A stretch of DNA of 64,000 nucleotides from Paraclostridium bifermentans. GTDB taxonomy: Bacteria > Bacillota > Clostridia > Peptostreptococcales > Peptostreptococcaceae. A program made the translations under genes and the position numbers. Shown piece by piece: positions 7,339-16,365 of the stretch; the first letter of the stretch is position 1, and every line of letters starts with the position of its first letter. The stretch spans positions 2,294,001-2,358,000 of the forward strand of contig NZ_CP079737.1 of assembly GCF_019916025.1 (NCBI RefSeq), in the 5' to 3' direction. The notes beneath the pieces were generated by a model. The model searched no databases and was not told where the DNA came from. It saw only the letters and a list, made by a program, of their open reading frames with translations.

Positions 7339-9465
7339 ATGGGGTTAACTTATAATTCAACTAAGATAAAATCATTAAAAGATATGTTTAATATAGATAA
7401 AAAAGATAATCAATATATAATAGCACTTGCTGGAAATCCTAATACAGGAAAAAGCACTGTATTTAATTATTTAACTGGGCTTAAGCAACATACAGGAAAT
7501 TGGCCGGGTAAAACAGTATGTACAGCTCGAGGAGACTTTAAATATAATTCAAAAGATTTTGCTTTAATTGATTTACCAGGTACTTATTCATTATTTGCTG
7601 CATCCCAAGAAGAAATAGTAGCTCGCGATTTCACTTGTTTTGGAAATCCAGATGCAGTTATTGTAGTAGCTGATGCTACTTCCTTAGAGCGTAATTTAAA
7701 CTTAGCTTTTCAAATAATGGAACTTACAAATAATGTTATACTTTGTATAAATCTAGTTGATGAAGCAAGAAAAAAAGGTATTTTTATAAATAAAGAAATT
7801 ATAGAAAATAAACTTGGAATTCCGGTTGTTTTAACATCAGCTAGAAACGGTGAAGGTATGGATAATTTACTTGAAACTTTAGATTTAGTCGTAACCAACT
7901 CTTATCATTATAATAATAAAGTAATAAAATATGATGAAAACATAGAAAATCTATTAAAAATTATAGAAGACGATTTATCCTCAAGTATACCTTATATAAA
8001 CTCTAGATGGCTAGGTCTTAGGTTAATCGATGGAGATACTAGTATATATGAATCTATGAGTAATTATATAAGCGGAGATTACAAAACTGAAATAGATAAA
8101 ATCAAGGCAAAGCTACCAGATAATATTAACAAAATTTCAATAAGAGATTCTATGAGTATGAATATGTATGAATATGCAAAAGAACTTTATGATAAAAGTG
8201 TTATCATACAAAATAAAAGCAAATTCCATAGGGATGAAAAAATAGATAAAATAATTACATCTAAAATACTCGGACTACCGTTAATGCTTTTAATGCTTTG
8301 TATAATTCTTTGGATTACTATTGAAGGTGCCAATGTACCATCAAATCTTCTATCTAATTTACTATTCAAATTTGAACCTATTTTGTATAGTCTTTTATCA
8401 TCTATTCATTGTCCTTTGTGGTTAAACGAAATGATTAGTTTTGGAATGTATAGAACTCTTGCATGGGTTATTTCAGTTATGCTTCCTCCTATGGCAATAT
8501 TTTTTCCACTTTTCACTCTTCTTGAAGACTTTGGATACTTACCTAGAGTGGCCTTCAACCTAGATCATATGTTTAAAAAAGCTTGTTGCCACGGTAAACA
8601 ATGTTTAACTATGTGCATGGGATTTGGATGTAATGCAGCAGGTGTTATAGGATGTAGAATCATAGATTCTCCTCGAGAAAGGTTAATTGCTATACTTACA
8701 AATAACTTTGTACCTTGTAATGGGCGTTTCCCTACATTAATAGCTATAGCTACAATTTTTTTCACATATTTTATCAAAAACTCTTTTGTGAGTAGTACTA
8801 TTGTTGCCCTTTGTATAGCACTTTGTATAATATTTGGAATTGTAACCACTCTATTAGTTTCTTATATTTTATCTAAAACACTATTGAAAGGAGTTCCTTC
8901 AACTTTTACATTAGAACTTCCACCTTATAGAACACCAAAAATTGGTAGAGTTATATATACATCTATAATAGATAGAACTATTTTCGTATTAGGTAGAGCT
9001 GTAGTAGTTGCAATACCTGCAGGTCTTATTACATGGGTATTTGCAAATATTTATATAGGTGATATGAGTGTATTATCACACGTAGCAAGCTTTTTAGATC
9101 CAATCGCAAGCTTCATTGGACTTGATGGGTTTATATTACTTGCATTCATTTTAGGATTCCCTGCAAACGAGATTGTAATCCCAATACTATTAATGTCTTA
9201 TTTGGCAACAGGTTCCATGATTGAATTTGATAGTTTAAATGCGCTTGGAGAGGTTTTGAAGGATAATGGATGGACTTATTTAACTGCCATAAATACAATG
9301 CTATTTAGCCTTTTACATTGGCCTTGTGCAACAACACTATGGACAATAAAAAAGGAAACACAAAGTCTTAAATGGACTGCAGTTGGATTTTTAATGCCTA
9401 CTCTAGTTGCGTTTATAGTATGTTTTTCAACAACTTGTATATTTAATTTATTTGGCTTAGCTTAA
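7339..9465 (+). CDS. feoB: Ferrous iron transporter FeoB
   Basis: FeoB is a membrane ferrous-iron permease with an N-terminal GTPase domain. The 708-residue protein shows G1 GNPNTGKST (32-40), G3 DLPGTYSL, and the G4-type NLVD. A helical GDI-like region follows, then about eight membrane helices with two gate domains. These contain the conserved cysteine motif GFGCNAAG and the EIVIP segment. Its start has a GAAGGGGGG ribosome site. Its transcript ends at a perfect 19-bp-arm hairpin. With feoA and the divergent DtxR-family gene this is a complete iron-responsive uptake module. Confidence 0.95.
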   Translation: MGLTYNSTKIKSLKDMFNIDKKDNQYIIALAGNPNTGKSTVFNYLTGLKQHTGNWPGKTVCTARGDFKYNSKDFALIDLPGTYSLFAASQEEIVARDFTCFGNPDAVIVVADATSLERNLNLAFQIMELTNNVILCINLVDEARKKGIFINKEIIENKLGIPVVLTSARNGEGMDNLLETLDLVVTNSYHYNNKVIKYDENIENLLKIIEDDLSSSIPYINSRWLGLRLIDGDTSIYESMSNYISGDYKTEIDKIKAKLPDNINKISIRDSMSMNMYEYAKELYDKSVIIQNKSKFHRDEKIDKIITSKILGLPLMLLMLCIILWITIEGANVPSNLLSNLLFKFEPILYSLLSSIHCPLWLNEMISFGMYRTLAWVISVMLPPMAIFFPLFTLLEDFGYLPRVAFNLDHMFKKACCHGKQCLTMCMGFGCNAAGVIGCRIIDSPRERLIAILTNNFVPCNGRFPTLIAIATIFFTYFIKNSFVSSTIVALCIALCIIFGIVTTLLVSYILSKTLLKGVPSTFTLELPPYRTPKIGRVIYTSIIDRTIFVLGRAVVVAIPAGLITWVFANIYIGDMSVLSHVASFLDPIASFIGLDGFILLAFILGFPANEIVIPILLMSYLATGSMIEFDSLNALGEVLKDNGWTYLTAINTMLFSLLHWPCATTLWTIKKETQSLKWTAVGFLMPTLVAFIVCFSTTCIFNLFGLA

Positions 9466-9471
9466 TTTATT

Positions 9472-9509
9472 AAAAAGACTGTTTCAAATTAATTTGAAAC
9501 AGTCTTTTT
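9472..9509. terminator. Bidirectional terminator feoB / degV
   Basis: A 38-bp perfect palindrome (arms 9472-9490 and 9491-9509) that starts with A5 and ends with T5. It overlaps the stop codon of the convergent DegV gene. Confidence 0.9.
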
Positions 9510-10353
9510 ATATATCACAACAAACTATACCTATTATGCCAGGTCCTGTATGTGAGCATATACTTGAACTAACATTTTCAACTATTATTTTGCTCACCTC
9601 GAATTCTTCTTCTATTTTTTCTTTAAATGAAATAAGCTCAAGTTCATTATCTCCATAAGTAAGCATTACTCTTTTTTTGCTTAAATCATTTCCTATATTT
9701 TCTTTTATTGTATTTATTATTTTATTTAAAACTTGTTTTTTACCTCTTACTTGTCCTACAGACTTTACAATACCTTCTTCTACAGAAAGGATAGGCTTTA
9801 TATTTAACATATTTCCTATAGTTGCCTTTGCTAAAGACAGCCTTCCACCCTTTTGCAAATAATCTAATGTATCTACAGTAAAAAATATTTTTATACTTTT
9901 CTTAACTTCTTCTAGATGATTGATTATATTAGATACAGTTTCTCCATTTTCAATCATTTCTGCTGCTGATAAAACAAAGCAAGAGCTACCTATAGATAAA
10001 TTTTTTGTATCAAATATATATATATCTCCATCTAAGTCGTTTTTTGCCATAGTTGCACTTTGCAGTGTCCCTGATGCAGCTGATGACCCTCCTATATAAA
10101 GTATCTCTTTACCTTGACTTATATATTTTTTAAAAGTATCTAAAAATTGTATATATGTACATTGAGATGTTTTAGGCATATTTTCACTATTTCTTAACAT
10201 TTTGTAAAACTCTTCTTTACTTAAATCAACTCCATCAATGTACTCTTTATTGTCAAATATAACAGTTAATGGAACTACATGTATATCATATTTATTTATC
10301 AATTCTTTGGGTATATCCGACAAACTGTCACATACCAATTTTATATTACTCAT
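9508..10353 (-). CDS. DegV family fatty-acid-binding protein (second copy)
   Basis: Same family as the DegV gene at 5213-6067: a fatty-acid carrier for the FakA kinase. The 281-residue protein has VCDSLSDIP at the N-terminus, DTLDYLQKGGRLS centrally and HTGPGIIGIV near the end. The start follows GGAGG. It is a paralogue rather than a recent duplicate, since similarity to the other copy is mostly confined to family motifs. It has its own promoter region (10354-10573, shared with the divergent CPBP gene). Confidence 0.9.
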   Translation of the reverse strand: MSNIKLVCDSLSDIPKELINKYDIHVVPLTVIFDNKEYIDGVDLSKEEFYKMLRNSENMPKTSQCTYIQFLDTFKKYISQGKEILYIGGSSAASGTLQSATMAKNDLDGDIYIFDTKNLSIGSSCFVLSAAEMIENGETVSNIINHLEEVKKSIKIFFTVDTLDYLQKGGRLSLAKATIGNMLNIKPILSVEEGIVKSVGQVRGKKQVLNKIINTIKENIGNDLSKKRVMLTYGDNELELISFKEKIEEEFEVSKIIVENVSSSICSHTGPGIIGIVCCDI

Positions 10354-10573
10354 TTAAATTCCTCCAAAACTAGAACTTTACAAGTACAATACTTTCTTGT
10401 GTTATGTTTTAATATAATAACAAAGTATTATCACCTGGTATTAATTATAATATCACATATGTTTTTTTATTTCTACTATAAATATTACTATTAATTCCAA
10501 ACTTTTAAAATCTATCATTCTTCACACATATTATGAATTTATATGAAAATACTAATAATAGGAGGTGGTAATT

Positions 10574-11494
10574 ATGTTTTTATCTAAAGAAAATTTATTT
10601 GATAAGGCAAAAGAGAGCAAATATTTACCAAATTTTATTTTAGCACTGTTATTAGCTTGGTTATTTATGTCTATCGGTATGAGATTAGGAGTTTTTGTAG
10701 GTCCAATAATATATAAACCTATTTCTTCACTAATTTCAAACTTAAGCTTAAATTTTAATCTCATACAATCAATTGTTCTAAACATATCACTAACGTTAAG
10801 TGTGATATTACTTATTTTTTTATGGGTAAGATTTGTAGAAAAACGAAAATTTTCTTCTATAGGTTTTGATAGTAACAATTTCATTTTGAAGTATATATTA
10901 GGATTTATAATAGGAATTTTAATGATGTCTGCAACTGTAGCTTTATTGTATTTTTTCGGTTTAATCACTATTGAAAATAATGCAAGTCACATAATAGGCA
11001 ATTTTGTATTAAGTAGCATTTTGCTTGCAATACCTGCATGGATGATCCAAAGTGCAATGGAGGAAATACTTGTTAGAGGTTGGCTTATGAATGTATTAGG
11101 TGCTAAATACACACCTATAATTGGATTAGTGGTATCTGCAGTATTTTTTGGGCTTATTCATTTAGAAAACCCTGGGATATCATTTGTTGCTATACTTAAT
11201 ATAATTTTAGTTGGATTATTTTTAGGTCTATGCGTAATAAAAACAAATAATTTATGGGTTGTATGTGGAATTCATGCAGCTTGGAATTTTTCACAAGGAA
11301 ATATTTATGAGTTTGAAGTTAGTGGAAGTAAATCTGTAGCAGGTTCTATTTTTAACTTTAAATTAAGGGGAAGTGAACTTATGTCAGGAGGAACTTTTGG
11401 CCCAGAGGCCGGATTGTGCGCTACTATAGTTTTACTTATTTGTACTATTATAATAGCCCTTATCTTAAAAAATAAAAATACCTCAATTGATTAA
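10574..11494 (+). CDS. CPBP family intramembrane glutamic endopeptidase
   Basis: A multi-pass membrane protein of the CPBP (CaaX protease / bacteriocin-processing) family, 306 residues with about eight hydrophobic helices. The diagnostic motifs are present in order: EEILVRG (EExxxR type), FGLIHLENP and HAAWNF, so the glutamate/histidine active site is intact. Members process or confer immunity to peptides, or act as membrane scaffolds; the substrate here is unknown. The ATG at 10574 follows GGAGG (10561-10565); the upstream GTG overlaps the ribosome site. It is monocistronic, ending at a bidirectional terminator. Confidence 0.88.
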   Translation: MFLSKENLFDKAKESKYLPNFILALLLAWLFMSIGMRLGVFVGPIIYKPISSLISNLSLNFNLIQSIVLNISLTLSVILLIFLWVRFVEKRKFSSIGFDSNNFILKYILGFIIGILMMSATVALLYFFGLITIENNASHIIGNFVLSSILLAIPAWMIQSAMEEILVRGWLMNVLGAKYTPIIGLVVSAVFFGLIHLENPGISFVAILNIILVGLFLGLCVIKTNNLWVVCGIHAAWNFSQGNIYEFEVSGSKSVAGSIFNFKLRGSELMSGGTFGPEAGLCATIVLLICTIIIALILKNKNTSID

Positions 11495-11509
11495 ATTATA
11501 TATTCTATA

Positions 11510-11544
11510 AAAAAACCTCCTTTTAAAATAAAAGAAGGTTTTTT
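11510..11544. terminator. Bidirectional terminator CPBP / trxB
   Basis: AAAAAACCT...AGGTTTTTT hairpin with one mismatch and AT-rich loop, between convergent genes. Confidence 0.8.
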
Positions 11545-11550
11545 ATATTT

Positions 11551-12420
11551 TTATTTCATGCTTTCTCTCTTCTTTTTATCTAAATAACTAACTGCATTAA
11601 GCGCAGCTATTTGCCCCTGACCTGCTGATTTTAAATATTGATATGGCTTACCTGCACAATCTCCACAAGCATAGCATCCTGGTATATTAGTTTCCATATT
11701 TATATTAACTTTTATATGTACTCCTTCAGTTTCTATTCCTGGTACTAAAGCCTTTGGAGAAGCACTATCTTTCATAACAAATACACCATCAACATCTAAT
11801 TCTTGATTTCTAAGCTTCAATTTATTAACTAAATTATCACCTTGTATCTCAAGTGGAAAGTCTTTTATAACATCTATATTTTCATTTAAATTAAGTTCAT
11901 TTTTATGCATAGGTATAAAATATGTTTTAGCCGTAATTTCACTCAAGAAATTTGCATCTTCTTCAGCCTCATGATTATAACCTATTACTGCAACATTTTT
12001 ATCCCTATATAATGGTGCATCGCAAGTTGCGCAATATCCTACACCTTTTCCTAAAAATTCTTCTTCACCTTTTATAGGCTTTCCATATTCAACACCTGTT
12101 GCTATTATAACAGTGCTAGCTTCAACCATTTCATCTCCAGCCATTAATGTAAAATACTCTCCCATAGCATATACATTATTTATTTTTAACTTAGTAATTT
12201 CAATATTCATATCTTCTAAATGTTGTTTAAATTTATCCTTTAAATCATTTCCACTTATATCATAAAATCCTAAGTAATTATCTATTGATGGAGCTTTAAC
12301 TAATTTAGCACTTAAATCATCATTTCCAAATAAAATTACTTTTTTATTTCTTATCGTTCCATTTATCGCTGCAGATATTCCTGCTGGACCGCTTCCTATT
12401 ACAGCTATATCATATCTCAT
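11551..12420 (-). CDS. trxB: Thioredoxin reductase-like flavoprotein, probably ferredoxin-dependent (FFTR type)
   Basis: A low-molecular-weight thioredoxin reductase fold, 289 residues (classical enzymes about 310-320). The FAD site GSGPAGISAA (9-18) and the redox CATC (130-133) are clear, and the C-terminal CGDCAG FAD motif is present. The NADPH module is not: at the usual GGGNSAxEE position it reads GYNHEAEED (147-155), and the HRRxxxR motif is replaced by IPMHKNEL. Loss of both motifs is the mark of the ferredoxin-linked flavin thioredoxin reductases described in clostridia. The partner trxA lies just upstream. The ATG at 12420 follows AAGGTG; an upstream GTG lies inside that site. Electron donor is inferred, not shown. 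Confidence 0.85.
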   Translation of the reverse strand: MRYDIAVIGSGPAGISAAINGTIRNKKVILFGNDDLSAKLVKAPSIDNYLGFYDISGNDLKDKFKQHLEDMNIEITKLKINNVYAMGEYFTLMAGDEMVEASTVIIATGVEYGKPIKGEEEFLGKGVGYCATCDAPLYRDKNVAVIGYNHEAEEDANFLSEITAKTYFIPMHKNELNLNENIDVIKDFPLEIQGDNLVNKLKLRNQELDVDGVFVMKDSASPKALVPGIETEGVHIKVNINMETNIPGCYACGDCAGKPYQYLKSAGQGQIAALNAVSYLDKKKRESMK

Positions 12421-12466
12421 TAAATACACCTTCTTTCAAATTATTTACCCATTAAATATATGTAAT

Positions 12467-12496
12467 TTAGGGTGCTAATATAACTTAGCACCCTAA
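12467..12496 (-). other. Intercistronic hairpin trxA-trxB
   Basis: TTAGGGTGCTAA pairs perfectly with TTAGCACCCTAA (12-bp stem, 6-nt loop) in the 99-nt gap. It has no U-run, so it is more likely a processing/stability hairpin or leaky attenuator than a full terminator. Confidence 0.5.
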
Positions 12497-12519
12497 TAAG
12501 TCTAATCATTTAATAAACT

Positions 12520-12834
12520 TTATAAATGAGCTTCTACTTTAGCTTTTAAACTTTCTTTTGGCATAAATCCAACTAATTTATCAACTACTTTACCATCTTT
12601 AAATATCATCATAGTTGGAACTGTTGATATTCCAAATTTTTGAGCTAATTCTAAACTTTCATCTATATCAACCTTTACAAATTTAGCATTATTTAATTCT
12701 TCTGAAACACTTTCAAATACTGGAGCTAACATTTTGCAAGGTCCACACCATGTTGCAAAAAAGTCTACAACTACAACACCTTGATTGTCTTCTACTGCAC
12801 CTCTAAAATTCCCTGTATTTATTATTTTAGCCAT
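12520..12834 (-). CDS. trxA: Thioredoxin
   Basis: A general protein-disulfide reductant, 104 residues, the standard thioredoxin length. It has the WCGPC active site and the conserved cis-proline segment STVPTMMIFKDG. The start follows AGGAGG. It precedes the reductase gene on the same strand, separated by a strong hairpin, so the two probably form a unit in which thioredoxin may be made in excess. Confidence 0.96.
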   Translation of the reverse strand: MAKIINTGNFRGAVEDNQGVVVVDFFATWCGPCKMLAPVFESVSEELNNAKFVKVDIDESLELAQKFGISTVPTMMIFKDGKVVDKLVGFMPKESLKAKVEAHL

Positions 12835-13001
12835 AATATTTTCCTCCTAATATATCTATATATTTATTTTAATTTTTACTATTTAATTCTTTATTATATT
12901 ATATTTTATAAAGAACTTTTATTCTGTAACTTTATCACATTTCTGTAAATTAATTACTCTTATTAAGATATTCTAATTATACCCATACACTGTTTTCTAA
13001 A

Positions 13002-14234
13002 TCAATTATTTTTTAGCTTTTTCGGTAAAATTATATTAAATTCTGTGCCCTCATTTAGTTTAGAATAAACTTTTATATTTCCTTTTAAACTCTTTACAAT
13101 CATATTGGCAATACTAAGACCTATTCCCGATCCATCAATTCCACTTTCTCTTACAGCATCACTTCTAAAAAATCTATCAAAAACTAAATTTATATCTTTT
13201 TCATCAATTCCTATTCCACTATCTCTTATAGATATGATGCATATATTTTCTTTATTGTTTACACTTATATTTATATTGTCACCTTCATTTGTATATTTAA
13301 ATGCATTATCAATAAAAATTATTAATAGCTGTCTTAACTTGCATTTATCACTTACTATAAAAGGATTATTTCCATTAAAACTGTAACTAAATTTCTTTTC
13401 ATGTATATCTGAAATTTCCATATAGTCATTACTTATATTTTTTATTAACTCATATACATCAAATTCCTCTAGATTCAATTTTGTTATACTCTCTTCTTTC
13501 GTTAAATCTAGTAAATCGTTTACCATTTTTTTTAATCTTCTATTTTCTTTCATCGCATCTGCAATAGTTTCAATTTCATCACTTATAGAGTTTTCAGGAT
13601 TTTTTAATAAACTTTCTAGTTTAGATGAAATTATAGTTATAGGTGTTCTCAGTTCATGAGATGCATCTTGTATAAATTTTACTTGATTGCTCCATGTTTT
13701 TTCAATTGGAACAAGTGCTTTTTTTGTTAAGTATAAAGCTATAAAATAAGTTGTTACTATAGCTAAAACTGTTCCTATAAAAAATATAACTAATAGTTTG
13801 TTTAGAAGTCCCATTTCAGAATCTATATTTCTTATAATTTGAATTGTATACCCATTTACATTAAATTTAAGCTCTCTAAATGTATATGAGTTATGTTTAT
13901 AGGTATTAAACCCTAATCCATTACTGTTATTATATGGTATAGAATCTTTAAAATAACCATTTGGAGTAAAGAATTTCACCTTACTATCTTTATATATATA
14001 TACCATATTTTTAGGATCTAATAGTTTAGGCGTAGAATATAAGTTATTTACATCTAGTTGCATTCCTATATATTCTAATTCTTCTTTTAAGTGTGTATCT
14101 ACATTATTATATGTTTGAACCTTAAAATAACTATATATACAAAGTGAAAATATTATTAAAAAGCTACCAACAACAGCTATATTTATTTTTATAAGGTTTT
14201 TTCTAGTGCTATATAATATATCGTTATTTATCAT
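13002..14234 (-). CDS. Sensor histidine kinase
   Basis: A membrane sensor kinase, about 410 residues. It has two transmembrane helices (roughly 17-38 and 145-168) around an extracytoplasmic domain of about 105 residues. The HisKA box is DASHELRTP, followed by the ATPase N-box (IDNAFKYTNEGD) and the G1/F/G2 boxes (DSGIGI, FDRFFRSD, GSGIGLSIA). No HAMP domain is evident. The ATG at 14234 overlaps the end of the response-regulator gene by 11 nt, so translation is probably coupled; an adjacent TTG at 14237 is also possible. The signal is not recognisable, and no target gene adjoins the pair. Confidence 0.9.
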   Translation of the reverse strand: MINNDILYSTRKNLIKINIAVVGSFLIIFSLCIYSYFKVQTYNNVDTHLKEELEYIGMQLDVNNLYSTPKLLDPKNMVYIYKDSKVKFFTPNGYFKDSIPYNNSNGLGFNTYKHNSYTFRELKFNVNGYTIQIIRNIDSEMGLLNKLLVIFFIGTVLAIVTTYFIALYLTKKALVPIEKTWSNQVKFIQDASHELRTPITIISSKLESLLKNPENSISDEIETIADAMKENRRLKKMVNDLLDLTKEESITKLNLEEFDVYELIKNISNDYMEISDIHEKKFSYSFNGNNPFIVSDKCKLRQLLIIFIDNAFKYTNEGDNINISVNNKENICIISIRDSGIGIDEKDINLVFDRFFRSDAVRESGIDGSGIGLSIANMIVKSLKGNIKVYSKLNEGTEFNIILPKKLKNN

Positions 14235-14895
14235 CAAACATATACCCCACTCTTCGTTTTGTGATTATGTATTTATGATACCCATATTTACTTAGCTTTT
14301 TCCTAAGATTGCTTATGTATACTTCCACTATATCTATAGTTGAATCACTTTCCATTCCCCAAATCCTATCAAAAATTTGCTCTTTTAACAATATCGTTCC
14401 TTTATTTAAAAGTAAATATTCTAATAAATTAAATTGTTTATTTGGAATTTCTATCTCATTGTCATCTATAGTTACGACTTTTTTATTTAAATCAAGCTTC
14501 AACCCTTTAAATTCCAAAGTATTTTTACTATCAATTTTGCCTTTAGTTCTTAACATTGCATATATTCTAGCTACTAATTCTTCCATATAAAATGGTTTAG
14601 TTAGATAATCATTTGCACCTAACATAAATGCTTTAACTTTATCATCTAAACTTTCTTTTGCTGTTAAAATTAAAACCAATACATCTTCATTTTCTTTACG
14701 TATTTTTTCTAATATCTGAATTCCATCCATTCCAGGAAGCATTAAATCTAATACTACAAGATCATAAATATTTTGCTTTATAAGAAAATATGCATCTTCA
14801 CCGTTACCTGTACACTCAACTTGAAAGTGAGTTTCTAATTCTTTTTTAATACTTTTTAATAAACTTAAATTATCTTCTACCACAAGGATTTTCAT
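14224..14895 (-). CDS. OmpR/PhoB-family response regulator
   Basis: A DNA-binding response regulator of 223 residues. The N-terminal receiver has VVEDN and the phospho-acceptor in VVLDLMLPGMDG, with the conserved Lys in LTKPF. A C-terminal winged helix ends in RRVGYMFDD. The start is at 14895 behind GGAGG; the longer frame to 14964 has no ribosome site. It is cotranscribed with the overlapping histidine kinase gene. Confidence 0.92.
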   Translation of the reverse strand: MKILVVEDNLSLLKSIKKELETHFQVECTGNGEDAYFLIKQNIYDLVVLDLMLPGMDGIQILEKIRKENEDVLVLILTAKESLDDKVKAFMLGANDYLTKPFYMEELVARIYAMLRTKGKIDSKNTLEFKGLKLDLNKKVVTIDDNEIEIPNKQFNLLEYLLLNKGTILLKEQIFDRIWGMESDSTIDIVEVYISNLRKKLSKYGYHKYIITKRRVGYMFDDK

Positions 14896-14966
14896 AATTT
14901 TTCCTCCATAATATTTATATGTATATATTATTATAAAGAATAAATTTTTTCTATATTTAAACATAT

Positions 14967-15012
14967 AAAATAAAAGTGTTATCTAACACATTTTAGATAA
15001 CACTTTTATTTT
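14967..15012. terminator. Terminator after the bioY-linked operon
   Basis: Perfect 18-bp stem (14967-14984 with 14995-15012) and 10-nt loop, A-rich on one side and T-rich on the other. It ends the bioY-DUF1284-98aa transcript on the minus strand. Confidence 0.85.
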
Positions 15013-15307
15013 AAACCATATATTCTTTAAGATAAACACTTGAAAATTCAATAATTTCCTTATGAATAATATTTAATTCATGAAGCTCCCCATTTTTCAA
15101 ATTATATACTCTATTAGATATTTCATCTAGTAAGCTAAAAAAAATTTCACATTCTATATCTCCTAGATTATCTATTTTCTCACTTATATCATTAGGTATA
15201 TTTAATTCATCACTTTCTATACCATAAATTGATTCATTTTTTATATCTTCAACCATAGCCATAACAATAGTTATTATTTCATTTGTATTAAATGTACTAC
15301 TTACCAT
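15011..15307 (-). CDS. Hypothetical protein, 98 aa
   Basis: A 98-residue, acidic, all-helical-looking cytoplasmic protein with no motif I recognise. Leucine/isoleucine heptad-like spacing suggests a small helical bundle. It overlaps the end of the DUF1284 gene by 11 nt and has AGGAGA ahead of its ATG, so it is probably the third gene of the bioY operon. The stop codon overlaps the terminator stem. Confidence 0.6.
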   Translation of the reverse strand: MVSSTFNTNEIITIVMAMVEDIKNESIYGIESDELNIPNDISEKIDNLGDIECEIFFSLLDEISNRVYNLKNGELHELNIIHKEIIEFSSVYLKEYMV

Positions 15308-15716
15308 TTACTAAAAGTTCTCCTTTTGATTTTAATAGTATAAGTTCTTTACAGTTTGTCTTTTTATACCAACTACAACTTTTGCAAACTTCTTCAATTA
15401 TCTCTTCACTTATATTATTATATATCAAATTTTCAATTTTTTCATATTTATATATGCCTTCTTCTATATTGAAATAATTCATTATCTTTTTATCCATTTC
15501 AATTACTTCTTTATCTGTAGTACAAAACTTATAATCTATATTATTAGGACATTTATAACATACACTATCTAAGCTAGCAGTAATTTTTATATCTTGATTT
15601 TTAGATTTATTTAAACTTAAAATAATATCTGTCATATTATCAGTGAAGTCTTTACTGTAACCTCTTCCTATAAAAGCTTTCATGCAAAAAAGATGGTGAG
15701 GCCTAATTTCTAGCAT
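15297..15716 (-). CDS. DUF1284 protein, probable Fe-S or metal binding
   Basis: A 139-residue protein opening with RPHHLFC, the signature of DUF1284. Cysteines are grouped as CYKC, a single C in FCTTD, and CKSC plus C in the C-terminal third, consistent with a predicted iron-sulfur or zinc site. No activity is established for the family. Its ATG overlaps the bioY stop (ATGCTAG) and its end overlaps the next ORF, so the three genes are translationally linked. A link to biotin metabolism is suggested only by this position. Confidence 0.75.
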   Translation of the reverse strand: MLEIRPHHLFCMKAFIGRGYSKDFTDNMTDIILSLNKSKNQDIKITASLDSVCYKCPNNIDYKFCTTDKEVIEMDKKIMNYFNIEEGIYKYEKIENLIYNNISEEIIEEVCKSCSWYKKTNCKELILLKSKGELLVNGK

Positions 15717-16252
15717 AAAAATGCCTCTTTTTTAATTCTTCTTTTTACATTAATTCCAATAGTAGTAGCTAGTGCTACTTTAAATAAGTCTACCACTATA
15801 AAAGGTGCTACACACACCATAAATCCTTCCATAAATCCAACTCCAGCTACAAATGAATACCATAATGTTCCTATGGTATAATTTATCATAAGAGACACAC
15901 TCATAGCTATCATTATAGGTAATATAGCATCATATTTATCGCTTACATATCCTATTAATAATGCCATCAATGGAAAAGCCATTATAAACCCACCTGTATA
16001 TCCAAATAATATACCAGCTCCTCCGCTCATTTGCGCAAATACGGGCATTCCTATGGCTCCCAATAATATATATATAACCTGAGTTATAAATCCTTTTTTA
16101 GCCCCAAGTATTACTCCGCTTATTGTTACTGCAAATACTTGCATAGTAAGTGGAACTGTTGAAAATGGAAGGGGTATTGCAATTTGGGCTAAAATAGCTG
16201 TTATACTTGCAAACATGGCACAAATTATTAATTCTTTAGTGTTTAGTTTCAT
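15710..16252 (-). CDS. bioY: Biotin transporter BioY (ECF S-component)
   Basis: BioY is the substrate-binding membrane component for biotin uptake, working with a shared ECF energising module not encoded here. The 180-residue protein has six hydrophobic helices and the family segments AQIAIPLPFS and GYTGGFIMAFP. The start follows AAGGAGG. Upstream lie a consensus promoter and two BirA-type boxes, so expression should fall when biotin is plentiful. The adjacent oad operon includes a biotin carrier protein, a likely local consumer of the vitamin. Confidence 0.92.
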   Translation of the reverse strand: MKLNTKELIICAMFASITAILAQIAIPLPFSTVPLTMQVFAVTISGVILGAKKGFITQVIYILLGAIGMPVFAQMSGGAGILFGYTGGFIMAFPLMALLIGYVSDKYDAILPIMIAMSVSLMINYTIGTLWYSFVAGVGFMEGFMVCVAPFIVVDLFKVALATTIGINVKRRIKKEAFLC

Positions 16253-16264
16253 ATATCCTCCTTA

Positions 16265-16297
16265 TTAGTTAACCATATAAATTAAATAGTTTACATT
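16265..16297. promoter_or_regulatory. BirA-like box 1 (bioY leader)
   Basis: TAGTTAACC, a 13-nt spacer, then AGTTTACAT form an interrupted dyad like the biotin repressor BirA operator (TTGTAAACC...GGTTTACAA). It lies between the bioY -10 and the ribosome site. Confidence 0.6.
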
Positions 16298-16300
16298 TTT

Positions 16301-16330
16301 ATTGTACATAGATTAAAACCTTTTTGTCAA
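16301..16330 (-). promoter_or_regulatory. Promoter of bioY
   Basis: Read on the minus strand: TTGACA (16325-16330), 18-nt spacer, TACAAT (16301-16306) preceded by TG. Confidence 0.7.
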
Positions 16331-16354
16331 CTATTTAAAATTTTAAGTTAACGA
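16324..16354. promoter_or_regulatory. BirA-like box 2 (over the -35)
   Basis: TTGTCAACT, 13-nt spacer, AGTTAACGA: same half-site type and same spacing as box 1. Its first half contains the -35 hexamer of bioY, so occupancy would block RNA polymerase. Confidence 0.55.
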
Positions 16355-16365
16355 TAACTACAGCT

